64,000 nucleotides of DNA from an uncultured Clostridia bacterium. Lineage in GTDB: Bacteria > Bacillota > Clostridia > Oscillospirales > Acutalibacteraceae. Where the stretch lies: contig CALEHY010000027.1 of NCBI GenBank assembly GCA_937876375.1, positions 130,432 through 194,431 on the forward strand. Reading direction: 5' to 3'. This document shows, piece by piece, positions 15,600-24,625 of the stretch (position 1 is the stretch's first letter; the number at the start of each line of letters is the position of its first letter). The position numbers and the translations under genes were made by a program. Below the pieces are notes generated by a model. It saw only the letters and a program-made list of their open reading frames with translations. It made no database searches and was not told where the DNA came from.

Positions 15600-16928
15600 A
15601 TGAAAAAGAAGAAGGGGACAAAAAAATATTTTGTTTTTGCTGTTCTGCTGTTGATTGTTGCAGGATTGTTAGGGTTTTATTTTTATCAAAATCCTACTGT
15701 CAAGGCTGTTGATGGTCTTGCTGTTACTAATGTCGACACAGCGTCCGTATCGCTTGAGTGGAAGAGCGATGAGGTCGATGGATATTATCTTTATCAACAG
15801 ACTGGTGATGAATCAAAAAAGATAGCTACTATTAGTAATGCTACCAAGACAGAATATACCATAGAGGATTTGGATTCTGCTGAGCAATATACATTTTTTG
15901 TAAATTCTTATGTAAATCGTATCAACAAAGTAATAGAGAGTGAGGAGCACAAAACGGTTGACGCATTCACTCTACCAGCGAAACAGAAAATCAAGAAAGT
16001 GTCTGCCGATGAGGAGAGGCAAATCGTTGTAAAATGGACTGCTAATGATAAGGCTGATGGCTATCAGATTCAGTATGTTAAGGGTGATACTGACGACTTT
16101 TCGTCAGCAACTACTATTGATATCGAAAAGGGTACAAAGACTACATACACGATAAAAAAGCTTGGATACAACAAGCATTATTCTGTTCGTGTTCGTACAT
16201 ATTCTATGTTCCAAAAGGAGCGTGTTTATGGTGCATGGAGCGATATAAAAATCGTTAAGACAAAGAGGAGATATGTTCAGCCTAGCAATATTGACCCTAA
16301 AAAGCCGATGATTGCATTAACCTTTGATGATGGTCCTGGATATAATAATGTGTCTGATCGCATCCTTGACGTGCTCGAAAAATATAATGTAAAGGCTACA
16401 TTCTTTATGGTTGGTCAAAATGCTGCCAATCAGCCAAAAAATCTTAAGCGTAAGGTAAAGCTTGGTATGGAAATCGGTAACCATACCCAAACTCATGCCC
16501 ACTATGGTAATAATGTCACCAAGAGCGATATCAAAAAAGCTAGTGATGCTATATATAAGGCGTGTGGAGTGTATCCAACAGCGTTTCGTTCTCCTGGTGG
16601 TAACACTACCAAAACAATTCTTAATGAATGTAAGGCAGAAAAAATGCCATTATACTATTGGTCCATCGATACTCTCGATTGGAAAAACAAGAATGCCGAC
16701 GCTGTGTACAAGGCTGTTATGAAGAATGTCAAGGATGGCGATATCATCCTTATGCACGAGCTGTATCCATCTACAGCAAAGGCTGTTGAAAAGATGGTGC
16801 CAGCATTGTTGAAAAAAGGTTATCAGCTAGTTACTTGTGAACAGCTTATTTATGCAAAGACTGGTAAAGCACCAAAAGCTGGTCAGCAGTATGTGAACGC
16901 TGATACTATTAGAAATAATACTAATTAA
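15600..16928 (+). CDS. Membrane-anchored polysaccharide deacetylase with two FnIII-like domains
   Basis: 442 aa: Lys-rich N-terminus, one transmembrane helix (about 10-30), two fibronectin type III-like repeats (about 35-125 and 127-222), then a NodB domain (about 235-415). All five NodB motifs are seen: TFDDGP (241-246), HTQTH (295-299), RSPGG (330-334), DTLDW (357-361) and LMHEL (384-388), so it should be an active metal-dependent deacetylase. Likely substrates are N-acetylated glycans of peptidoglycan or another wall polymer. Ribosome site AGAGGGTG. Transcribed alone and followed by a terminator. Confidence 0.92.
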   Translation: MKKKKGTKKYFVFAVLLLIVAGLLGFYFYQNPTVKAVDGLAVTNVDTASVSLEWKSDEVDGYYLYQQTGDESKKIATISNATKTEYTIEDLDSAEQYTFFVNSYVNRINKVIESEEHKTVDAFTLPAKQKIKKVSADEERQIVVKWTANDKADGYQIQYVKGDTDDFSSATTIDIEKGTKTTYTIKKLGYNKHYSVRVRTYSMFQKERVYGAWSDIKIVKTKRRYVQPSNIDPKKPMIALTFDDGPGYNNVSDRILDVLEKYNVKATFFMVGQNAANQPKNLKRKVKLGMEIGNHTQTHAHYGNNVTKSDIKKASDAIYKACGVYPTAFRSPGGNTTKTILNECKAEKMPLYYWSIDTLDWKNKNADAVYKAVMKNVKDGDIILMHELYPSTAKAVEKMVPALLKKGYQLVTCEQLIYAKTGKAPKAGQQYVNADTIRNNTN

Positions 16929-16952
16929 TCCAAAATTCCATAATTTATAGAT

Positions 16953-17007
16953 AAATTCTACTATGAGTGGAGTGACTTGTCCTCACACTTGTGGTAGAAT
17001 TTTTTTG
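16953..17007 (+). terminator. Terminator after the deacetylase
   Basis: AAATTCTAC (16953-16961) pairs with GTAGAATTT (16994-17002) around a structured loop and continues into seven T. Confidence 0.8.
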
Positions 17008-17021
17008 TAAGGAGTGATTAT

Positions 17022-17795
17022 ATGAAAAAGAGGATAAAGCAATTTACTAAAATAGCTCTTGCTGTACTTGGAGCGTGGGTGCTAGTTTTGTATACACTTC
17101 CTCTGTTCGGTAGAATACTTAATGCTGGCAATATTTTTGGTATTGCACTTGGTGTTGGGATAATAGCAATTAGTATTTTGTTCGATAGAATAGTAAGTTT
17201 AGCTGTTGTTCTTTGGCGAAATAGAATAGGGAAAATAATTATATCTCTAATATGTATTATTGCTATAGGTTTTTTCTCTATATTTGGCATAACGTACAAA
17301 TCTATAGTGGACTATGCTCAATATACAGCAAACGATGAACCAACAGTTATCGTCCTTGGCTGTAAGGTGGACGGTGACCGACCAAGTCTAATGCTAAAAT
17401 GGAGATGCGATGTTGCATCAAAATATCTGCTTGATAATCCTAATGCTGTTGCAATCCTTTCTGGTGGTCAAGGACCTGATGAAAATATGTCCGAGGCAGA
17501 GTGTATGCTAGGCTTAATAACAGAGCAGGGTATATCATCTGATAGACTTTATATCGAGGACCAGTCGACCTCAACAGAGGAAAATATAGCCAATAGTAAG
17601 AAGATAATTGAGGAAAACAATTTGTCTACAGATATAGCTATCGCAACCTCTGACTACCACGAAAAGCGTGCCTCGATTATTGCAAAGAAGAATGGTCTAA
17701 ATGCATCGTCAATACCAGCCTATGGTGACAAATATTCTCGTACGACATTCTTCACTAGAGAGGTGTTTGGAGTATGGGTACAATATCTTAAATAA
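17022..17795 (+). CDS. YdcF/SanA family (DUF218) membrane protein
   Basis: 257 aa: three predicted membrane helices in the first 95 residues, then a DUF218 domain with VLGCKVDGDRPS, ILSGGQGPDE, STSTEEN and ATSDYHEKRA. ElyC/SanA relatives are linked to envelope integrity and lipid-carrier recycling, although the chemistry is not settled. Clear AGGAGTG ribosome site; single-gene unit with a terminator on each side. The envelope role is inferred from the family. Confidence 0.85.
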   Translation: MKKRIKQFTKIALAVLGAWVLVLYTLPLFGRILNAGNIFGIALGVGIIAISILFDRIVSLAVVLWRNRIGKIIISLICIIAIGFFSIFGITYKSIVDYAQYTANDEPTVIVLGCKVDGDRPSLMLKWRCDVASKYLLDNPNAVAILSGGQGPDENMSEAECMLGLITEQGISSDRLYIEDQSTSTEENIANSKKIIEENNLSTDIAIATSDYHEKRASIIAKKNGLNASSIPAYGDKYSRTTFFTREVFGVWVQYLK

Positions 17796-17802
17796 TGATT
17801 TT

Positions 17803-17829
17803 AGGGCGATATATGTCGCCCTATTTTTT
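17803..17829 (+). terminator. Terminator after the DUF218 gene
   Basis: AGGGCGA (17803-17809) and TCGCCCT (17816-17822) followed by A and six T. Confidence 0.88.
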
Positions 17830-17887
17830 CGTCAAAATTTGATTGTAACAAATTTGTAATTTTTTGTAATTATTTTGCAAAAAGCTA

Positions 17888-17915
17888 TTGACTTTTATCA
17901 TTTTATATGTATAAT
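17888..17915 (+). promoter_or_regulatory. lexA promoter
   Basis: TTGACT (17888-17893), 16-nt spacer, TATAAT (17910-17915). The SOS-box candidate follows directly. Confidence 0.8.
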
Positions 17916-17923
17916 GTAGGTAG

Positions 17924-17940
17924 TGGGACAAATTGTCCCA
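17924..17940. promoter_or_regulatory. Probable LexA operator
   Basis: TGGGACAAATTGTCCCA is a perfect 17-nt palindrome around a central A, on the predicted transcription start of lexA. It differs from the Bacillus box (CGAACNNNNGTTCG), so this LexA may recognise a GGGACA-type site. Position and symmetry support autoregulation; binding is not shown. Confidence 0.65.
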
Positions 17941-17970
17941 GTTTAAGAAATCAGCCTAGGAGATTGCAAA

Positions 17971-18570
17971 ATGCCAGTAAATACCACACTTTTAGAGGAT
18001 ATTAAGTCTTTCGTAGAAAGCTATTATTTTGAATACAGCTATTCTCCAACTGTTCGTGAGATAGCAGACGCTGTTGGCTGTGGTAAGTCAACTGTACAGA
18101 GATATTTGGAGCGTCTTCGTGACTATGGCGAAATCTCTTATGATGGCAGACGTGGTATCAAGACAGAGATTACTGACAAGGTTGATAGCCATAGCGTTAA
18201 TGTCGGATTGGTTGGCTCAATCTCTTGTGGACCTCTTACTTTTGCAGAGCAGAATATTACCGATTATTTTCGTTTGCCTGCTTCTCTTGTTGGTAGTGGT
18301 GAGTTCTTTATGCTAAAGGCTGATGGCGATTCTATGATTGATGCTGGTATCGATAGTGGTGATTTGGTTATTATCAAAAAATCATCTTCTGCTAGAGTAG
18401 GCGAGATTGTTGTTGCTCTTAATGGTGAGGACACTACATTAAAGCGTCTTGGTAGAGATAACGAGGGCAGATATTATCTCCACCCAGAGAACGAGAGATA
18501 TTCGGATATATATGTCGATGAGCTTGTTGTTCAAGGTATCGCAGTAAAGGTTATTAAGGATTTGGTGTAA
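17971..18570 (+). CDS. lexA: LexA repressor
   Basis: 199 aa SOS repressor. N-terminal winged helix (about 8-62) has SPTVREIADAVGCGKSTVQRYL as recognition region. The C-terminal self-cleaving domain has the scissile bond at Cys86-Gly87 (SISCGP, the usual Ala replaced by Cys), catalytic Ser121 in DGDSM and Lys158 in TTLKRL. On RecA activation it cuts itself and frees DNA-repair genes. Ribosome site AGGAGA. Two tiny genes follow in the same transcript before the next terminator, so they are likely part of the SOS response. Confidence 0.92.
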   Translation: MPVNTTLLEDIKSFVESYYFEYSYSPTVREIADAVGCGKSTVQRYLERLRDYGEISYDGRRGIKTEITDKVDSHSVNVGLVGSISCGPLTFAEQNITDYFRLPASLVGSGEFFMLKADGDSMIDAGIDSGDLVIIKKSSSARVGEIVVALNGEDTTLKRLGRDNEGRYYLHPENERYSDIYVDELVVQGIAVKVIKDLV

Positions 18571-18573
18571 AAT

Positions 18574-18732
18574 ATGGCTACTTTAATTATGGACGGAATG
18601 ACTTTAACACAGCACGAAAATTATTATGTCAGCGTATCTAGAAATGGTAGAGCAATCGTTCGCTTCGCTTTTTCTAGAGAGCTTACTGGTCAAGAGCTTA
18701 CAGAGCTTGCATTTTGGGTTAAGAACAGATAG
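18574..18732 (+). CDS. Small protein downstream of lexA, 52 aa
   Basis: 52 aa (MATLIMDGMTLTQHE to AFWVKNR) beginning 3 nt after the lexA stop, so it should be translated by coupling; GGTG of the lexA 3' end can serve as ribosome site. Predicted soluble, with alternating beta segments and a helical C-terminal end, no membrane helix. The family is not recognised. Position in the lexA operon suggests a DNA-damage-induced role, for example delaying division as other short SOS proteins do, but nothing in the sequence proves it. Confidence 0.6.
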   Translation: MATLIMDGMTLTQHENYYVSVSRNGRAIVRFAFSRELTGQELTELAFWVKNR

Positions 18733-18741
18733 GAGATAGAT

Positions 18742-18918
18742 ATGAGATTTTTACTAGATAATGGCTTTTATTTGAGCGATAGAAAGAACAATTATTCAAC
18801 AGTAACAAATGATGAGGGTAAAGGCTTTGTCGTATCTTGTGACAGTCGTATGACAGAGGATGAAATAGTAAAGACAATGGCAGAGATTATCCCATTCATC
18901 ACACCACGAATTGCATAA
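18742..18918 (+). CDS. Small protein downstream of lexA, 58 aa
   Basis: 58 aa (MRFLLDNGFYLSDRKN to FITPRIA) with a strong AGGAGA ribosome site that begins inside the stop of the previous small gene. Soluble, no signal. Not recognised. The tight spacing and shared terminator make lexA and the two small genes one unit. Confidence 0.6.
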   Translation: MRFLLDNGFYLSDRKNNYSTVTNDEGKGFVVSCDSRMTEDEIVKTMAEIIPFITPRIA

Positions 18919-18923
18919 AAACT

Positions 18924-18968
18924 ATACCACTCTTTATGTAGGACACCCTTCCTTGAGTGGTATTTTTA
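18924..18968 (+). terminator. Terminator of the lexA operon
   Basis: ATACCACTC (18924-18932) pairs with GAGTGGTAT (18955-18963), then TTTTATTT. Confidence 0.85.
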
Positions 18969-18969
18969 T

Positions 18970-18997
18970 TTGACTTTTATATTTTAGGTGGTATAAT
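18970..18997 (+). promoter_or_regulatory. Promoter of the COG0523 gene
   Basis: TTGACT (18970-18975), 16 nt, TATAAT (18992-18997). No Zur- or Fur-like palindrome is evident around it. Confidence 0.75.
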
Positions 18998-19028
18998 CTA
19001 TTCGGACTAAATATTAGGAGTGTTAACT

Positions 19029-20297
19029 ATGTTTAAGAAAAATAAGAATTTAGTACCAGTTGCTCTGTTGACTGGTTATCTTGGTGCTGGTAAGACCACA
19101 TTGCTCAACAAGGTTTTGCAAAATCAAGAGGGCTACCGTGTTGCTGTTATCGTTAACGATATTGGTGAGGTTAATATTGATGCATCACTTATCCAAAAGG
19201 GTGGTGCTGTTACACAAAAGGATGAGAATCTTGTTCCTCTTTCAAATGGTTGTATCTGTTGTACACTAAAGGTTGATTTGATGAATCAAATCATCACCCT
19301 AGCAGAGAGCAAGAAGTTTGATTACATTCTTATTGAGGCATCTGGTATCTGTGAGCCAGGTCCTATTGCTGGTTCTATTTGTATGCTTGATGGCACAGAT
19401 GACTCTTTCGACTTGCCAGCTGTTGCATACCTCGACAATATTACAACTGTTGTTGATGCAAAGCGTATGGCTGATGAGTTCGGCTCTGGTAAGGCTCTGT
19501 TGAATGATAATCTTGATGAAGAGGATATCGAGAATCTACTTATCCAGCAGATTGAGTATTGTACCACTATTGTTCTTAACAAGGTTGACCTTGTTACCGA
19601 TGAGGAAAAGGCACAGGTACTAGAGGTTATTAAGGCTCTACAGCCAGAGGCAAAGATTATCGAGACAACCCATGGTGACGTGTCTGTGTCAGAGATTTTG
19701 TCTACTGGTAGATTTGATTATGAGCGTATTCTTGAGTCTGCTGGTTGGATTAAAGCTATGGAGCGTGAGGGTGAGAATACAGAGCATCAGCATGATGACC
19801 ATCACGACCATCATGAGCACCATCATCACGACCACGACCATGAGCATCATCACGAGCATGGCGAGGATTGTGATTGTCACGAGTGCCATTGTCATCATCA
19901 CCATCATCACGGTGAGTGTGAGGCAGAGGAGTATGGTATCTCAACATTTGTATATGAGAATTGCAAACCTTTCAGTCGTGATAAATTTGAGAATTTCGTA
20001 TTTGCAAAATGGCCTCAAGAGGTTATTCGTGCAAAGGGATTGTTCTGGATTATCGAAGATCCAGAAACAGCATATATCTTTGAGCAGAGTGGCAAGCAGA
20101 AGACAGCTACTGATGATGGCAGATGGATTGCATGCTTCCCAGAGCGTGAAAGAGAGCAAATCCTTGCTATGAATCCTGATATCGCTGCTGCTTGGAATCC
20201 AGTATATGGCGACAGAGTTAACAAGCTTGTTTTCATCGGTCGTGGTATGGACAAGAAGGGCATTATTGAGGCTCTTGACGCTTGTATCGCAGAATAA
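19029..20297 (+). CDS. COG0523 (CobW/ZNG1-type) metallochaperone GTPase
   Basis: 422 aa G3E GTPase that delivers a metal to a client enzyme. Seen: Walker A GYLGAGKTT (16-24), the metal-binding GCICC (74-78), NKVD (184-187), then a strongly His/Asp/Glu/Cys-rich loop (about 253-296), and a CobW C-terminal domain with IGRGMDKKGI. The His-rich insert suggests binding of zinc, nickel or cobalt. The start was set at ATG 19029, 8 nt behind AGGAG, rather than a GTG at 19020. Monocistronic; no cobalamin or urease genes nearby, so the client cannot be named. Confidence 0.88.
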   Translation: MFKKNKNLVPVALLTGYLGAGKTTLLNKVLQNQEGYRVAVIVNDIGEVNIDASLIQKGGAVTQKDENLVPLSNGCICCTLKVDLMNQIITLAESKKFDYILIEASGICEPGPIAGSICMLDGTDDSFDLPAVAYLDNITTVVDAKRMADEFGSGKALLNDNLDEEDIENLLIQQIEYCTTIVLNKVDLVTDEEKAQVLEVIKALQPEAKIIETTHGDVSVSEILSTGRFDYERILESAGWIKAMEREGENTEHQHDDHHDHHEHHHHDHDHEHHHEHGEDCDCHECHCHHHHHHGECEAEEYGISTFVYENCKPFSRDKFENFVFAKWPQEVIRAKGLFWIIEDPETAYIFEQSGKQKTATDDGRWIACFPEREREQILAMNPDIAAAWNPVYGDRVNKLVFIGRGMDKKGIIEALDACIAE

Positions 20298-20302
20298 TTT
20301 GT

Positions 20303-20328
20303 AAAAAGCACTCATTGAGTGCTTTTTT
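20303..20328 (+). terminator. Terminator after the COG0523 gene
   Basis: AAAAAGCACTC-att-GAGTGCTTTTTT. Confidence 0.9.
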
Positions 20329-20354
20329 CTTTCATATAATTACTAGGTGATTAT

Positions 20355-20624
20355 ATGTCTGATTTTGATAAGAAAAAACACACTCTGTCTATGGAGAATA
20401 GGGAGAGTCTGTCTATTACTGGCGTTAGCGACGTTGAGTCATTTAATGAGGAAGAGGTTATGGCTGTCACTGATTATGGCAATATTGTGATAAAGGGTAG
20501 TAGCCTTTCTGTAGAGGTCCTTGATTTGCAGACTGGCAATTTGTCTGTATCTGGTACTATCACAGCTCTAGTGTATTCAAACACAGTAGCTCAAAAGGGA
20601 TTTTTTAAGAAGGTGTTTTCATAG
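20355..20624 (+). CDS. yabP: Sporulation protein YabP
   Basis: 89 aa, YabP/YqfC family, needed for spore-coat assembly around the forespore. Family signatures: KHTLSMENRESLSITGVSDVESF, followed by an alternating beta pattern including GNIVIKGSSLSVE. AGGTGA ribosome site. It overlaps the next gene, yabQ, and is followed by divIC, the classic yabP-yabQ-divIC order of spore formers. Confidence 0.92.
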   Translation: MSDFDKKKHTLSMENRESLSITGVSDVESFNEEEVMAVTDYGNIVIKGSSLSVEVLDLQTGNLSVSGTITALVYSNTVAQKGFFKKVFS

Positions 20625-20974
20625 TACAGATTATTTTTGTATTTTACCTGCTTGGTATAGCCTTTGCTATTTACTGCGAGATATTTAGGACTATTAGGCG
20701 ATTTTTTTTGAACAAGATGGTTACATTTGTTTTAGATATAATTATGCTGAGCACTATTACAATCGTATTCTTTTGCTTTTTGGTTGGATATAATAACGGT
20801 GAGATTAGGGGATATATTATTTTGCTATCATCACTGGGATTTTTTACCTACTATTCGACCTTGCACAAGATCATCTTGCCACTGTCTGACCGACTGTCAT
20901 CTAGTGTTCATAGAACAATTCTGTCACGCAAAAAAACTTTCAAAAAAGTGTTGCAATCTACCGACGAGATATAA
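20621..20974 (+). CDS. yabQ: Sporulation membrane protein YabQ (possible ATA start)
   Basis: About 117 aa with three predicted membrane helices; YabQ is required for cortex formation. The family-like N-terminus (QIIFVFYLLGIAFAIYCEIF) lies upstream of the first ATG (20708), and the only start-like codon beside the ribosome site AAGGTG is ATA at 20621, overlapping the yabP stop as ATAG. A start at 20708 would delete the first helix. So either a non-canonical ATA start is used or one base differs from the usual ATGA overlap. Confidence 0.75.
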   Translation: MVQIIFVFYLLGIAFAIYCEIFRTIRRFFLNKMVTFVLDIIMLSTITIVFFCFLVGYNNGEIRGYIILLSSLGFFTYYSTLHKIILPLSDRLSSSVHRTILSRKKTFKKVLQSTDEI

Positions 20975-21006
20975 TATAATATATCTATTAAATAAGGAGA
21001 TTTGCT

Positions 21007-21315
21007 ATGAAAGCCAAGGACGAAAAAAAGCACAGCCAAAAATCAGTAAAAACTATTATTATCATTGCGCTAGTTGCTATTCTTGCGCTAGTTTGTGCTG
21101 TAAAGACTATTGGCAATATTTCCGATATTAAGCGTCTTAAGGTTCAGACTTCTGCTGCAGAGCAACAGCTTAAGGAGCAGGAGAAAGAGAATGATTCGCT
21201 TAAGGCAGCCTTGAACTCAGAGGATAAGGATGAGTATATCGAGCAAAAGGCTAGAGAAAAAGGATATGGCAAGGATGGAGAGGTCGTGTATTACGACATT
21301 TCATCTAGTAAATAG
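21007..21315 (+). CDS. divIC: Septum formation initiator DivIC/FtsL-like
   Basis: 102 aa bitopic protein: cytoplasmic basic start, one transmembrane helix (about 14-34), then a coiled coil (about 38-75) and the conserved YIEQKAREKGYGKDGEVVY end typical of DivIC/FtsB. It acts in the divisome with FtsL. AAGGAG ribosome site; follows yabQ by 32 nt. Confidence 0.9.
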   Translation: MKAKDEKKHSQKSVKTIIIIALVAILALVCAVKTIGNISDIKRLKVQTSAAEQQLKEQEKENDSLKAALNSEDKDEYIEQKAREKGYGKDGEVVYYDISSSK

Positions 21316-21322
21316 TATGGTT

Positions 21323-21348
21323 AAGGACAGCCAATGGCTGTCCTTTTT
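21323..21348 (+). terminator. Terminator after divIC
   Basis: AAGGACAGCC-aat-GGCTGTCCTT with a T run. Confidence 0.9.
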
Positions 21349-21365
21349 GATGATAGGAGAATAAT

Positions 21366-22481
21366 ATGCAAATGCTTATGATGGCACCTTGTCTCTTGGG
21401 ATTAGAGGGGCTTGTTGCTGACGAATTAAAGATGATGGATGCTCAGAATGTGTCTGCCGAAAATGGTAGAGTATTCTTTGAAGGTGATGAAACAATCCTT
21501 GCTAGAGCAAATATTTGGTCACGCTATAGTGAGAGAATATTGATCGTGCTAGACCGATTTACAGCTGTCACATTTGAGGAGCTGTTTCAAGGGGTAAAGG
21601 CTCTGCCTTGGTCAGAGTTTATTGGCTCTGCTGACACATTTCCAGTAAAGGGCTTTTCTATTAATTCAGCTCTTCATTCAGTCCCAGATTGCCAAAAAAT
21701 AATCAAGAAGGCTATCGTTGAGTCGCTAAAAGAGGATTACAATATCTCTTGGTTTGAGGAGACTGGTCCAGTTCACCAAGTCCAGTTTTCTATTATGAAG
21801 GACGAGGTTACTATTCTTCTTGATACCTCTGGTAAGGGATTGCACAAGCGTGGCTATCGTCCAGTAGGTAACGATGCACCTATCAGAGAAACGCTTGCTG
21901 CTGCAATGTGCAATTTGAGTAGACTTCGTCATTATCACACTATGTATGATCCTTGCTGTGGTAGTGGTACAGTGCTTATTGAGGGAGCTATGCTTGCTAA
22001 CAACATTGCCCCTGGTATTAATCGAAATTTTGACGTTGACCGTTGGGGATTTATCCCAGAGAGTGTATGGATGGCAGAGCGTGAGCGTTGCCATGATTTG
22101 ATAAAGACTGACACTGATTTTGTAGCCTTTGGCTCTGATATCGACCCACATGCTATTGAGCTTACTATGAAGAATGCAAAGAATATCAAGGTCGACAAAT
22201 TCATTAACGCCAAGGTCGCTGATATTAAGGATTTTAACCCAACTACCGAGCGTGGTACATTGATTACTAATCCACCATATGGTGAGCGTATGCTCGATAT
22301 CCGTGAGGCAGAAAGACTCTATCGCATTATGGGTGACAAGTTCGTTGCAAAGCGTGGCTGGAGCTATGGTATTATCTCTCCAGATGAGGAGTTTGAAAAG
22401 TGCTTTGGCAGAAAGGCTGACAAGAGAAGAAAGCTGTACAATGGTATGATTCGTTGCCAGTTTTATATGTATTTCAAGTAA
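21366..22481 (+). CDS. THUMP-domain rRNA/tRNA guanine methyltransferase (RlmL/YpsC-like)
   Basis: 371 aa: N-terminal ferredoxin-like plus THUMP region (about 1-155) and a C-terminal Rossmann methyltransferase with the SAM motif YDPCCGSGTVLIEG and the catalytic TNPPYGER, typical of m2G methyltransferases acting on RNA. Matches the single-domain RlmL relatives (YpsC) of Bacillota, which lack the second RlmK half. Cytoplasmic; transcribed with its own ribosome site after the divIC terminator. Confidence 0.9.
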   Translation: MQMLMMAPCLLGLEGLVADELKMMDAQNVSAENGRVFFEGDETILARANIWSRYSERILIVLDRFTAVTFEELFQGVKALPWSEFIGSADTFPVKGFSINSALHSVPDCQKIIKKAIVESLKEDYNISWFEETGPVHQVQFSIMKDEVTILLDTSGKGLHKRGYRPVGNDAPIRETLAAAMCNLSRLRHYHTMYDPCCGSGTVLIEGAMLANNIAPGINRNFDVDRWGFIPESVWMAERERCHDLIKTDTDFVAFGSDIDPHAIELTMKNAKNIKVDKFINAKVADIKDFNPTTERGTLITNPPYGERMLDIREAERLYRIMGDKFVAKRGWSYGIISPDEEFEKCFGRKADKRRKLYNGMIRCQFYMYFK

Positions 22482-22540
22482 AATATTGGCATATATTATT
22501 TATGTAGTATAAGTGTTATACTTTGTTAAAAAAGTGTTAA

Positions 22541-22573
22541 TCCTATTGACGAATAGGAAAAAAATGCTAAAAT
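22541..22573 (+). promoter_or_regulatory. groESL promoter overlapped by a palindrome, no CIRCE
   Basis: TTGACG (22546-22551), 16 nt, TAAAAT (22568-22573). The -35 lies within a perfect inverted repeat TCCTATT-gacg-AATAGGA (22541-22558). The HrcA/CIRCE site (TTAGCACTC-N9-GAGTGCTAA) is not present in the 150 bp upstream of groES. Confidence 0.6.
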
Positions 22574-22631
22574 ATGTATTATCGCTTGCAAAAAGCGTCT
22601 ATGATTATATTATAATTTTGAGGTGAAATAT

Positions 22632-22904
22632 ATGACTATTAAACCACTTGCAGATAGAGTTCTGCTAAAGTCTGTTGAGGCAGAGGAGACAACTGCTTCT
22701 GGTCTAATTCTTGCTGCATCAGCACAGGAGAAGCCAGAGATTAGTGAGGTCGTTGCTGTTGGTCCTGGTACAGAGGAGCATCCAATGACTGTTGCTGTTG
22801 GCGACAAGGTTATTATTAGCAAGTATTCTGGCACACAGGTAAAGGTTGATGGCACAGAGTACACAATTAGCGAGATTAAGGACATTCTCGCTGTAGTAGA
22901 ATAA
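22632..22904 (+). CDS. groES: Co-chaperonin GroES
   Basis: 90 aa cap of the GroEL chamber. MTIKPLADRVLLK and the mobile loop ETTASGLIL are unmistakable. The start is the ATG behind AGGTGA at 22632; an ATG 9 nt upstream is not the family start. Followed 16 nt later by groEL. Confidence 0.96.
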   Translation: MTIKPLADRVLLKSVEAEETTASGLILAASAQEKPEISEVVAVGPGTEEHPMTVAVGDKVIISKYSGTQVKVDGTEYTISEIKDILAVVE

Positions 22905-22914
22905 TTTGAGGTGA

Positions 22915-24558
<1,644 letters not shown>

Positions 24559-24591
24559 TTTAATAGCGTAATAATAGTATTACAAAAAAAT

Positions 24592-24621
24592 AACGGGTAC
24601 AGCTTCGATGCTGTACCCGTT
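24592..24621. terminator. Bidirectional terminator between groEL and cdaR
   Basis: AACGGGTACAGC (24592-24603) pairs with GCTGTACCCGTT (24610-24621). It serves the converging groEL and cdaR transcripts. Confidence 0.88.
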
Positions 24622-24625
24622 TAAT

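Noticed and set aside
19689..19947. Minus-strand Met- or Asp/Arg-rich ORFs
   Set aside because: They are the antisense reading of the His-rich loop codons of the COG0523 gene.
22500..22631. CIRCE/HrcA operator before groES
   Set aside because: No TTAGCACTC-N9-GAGTGCTAA or near match is present in the interval.
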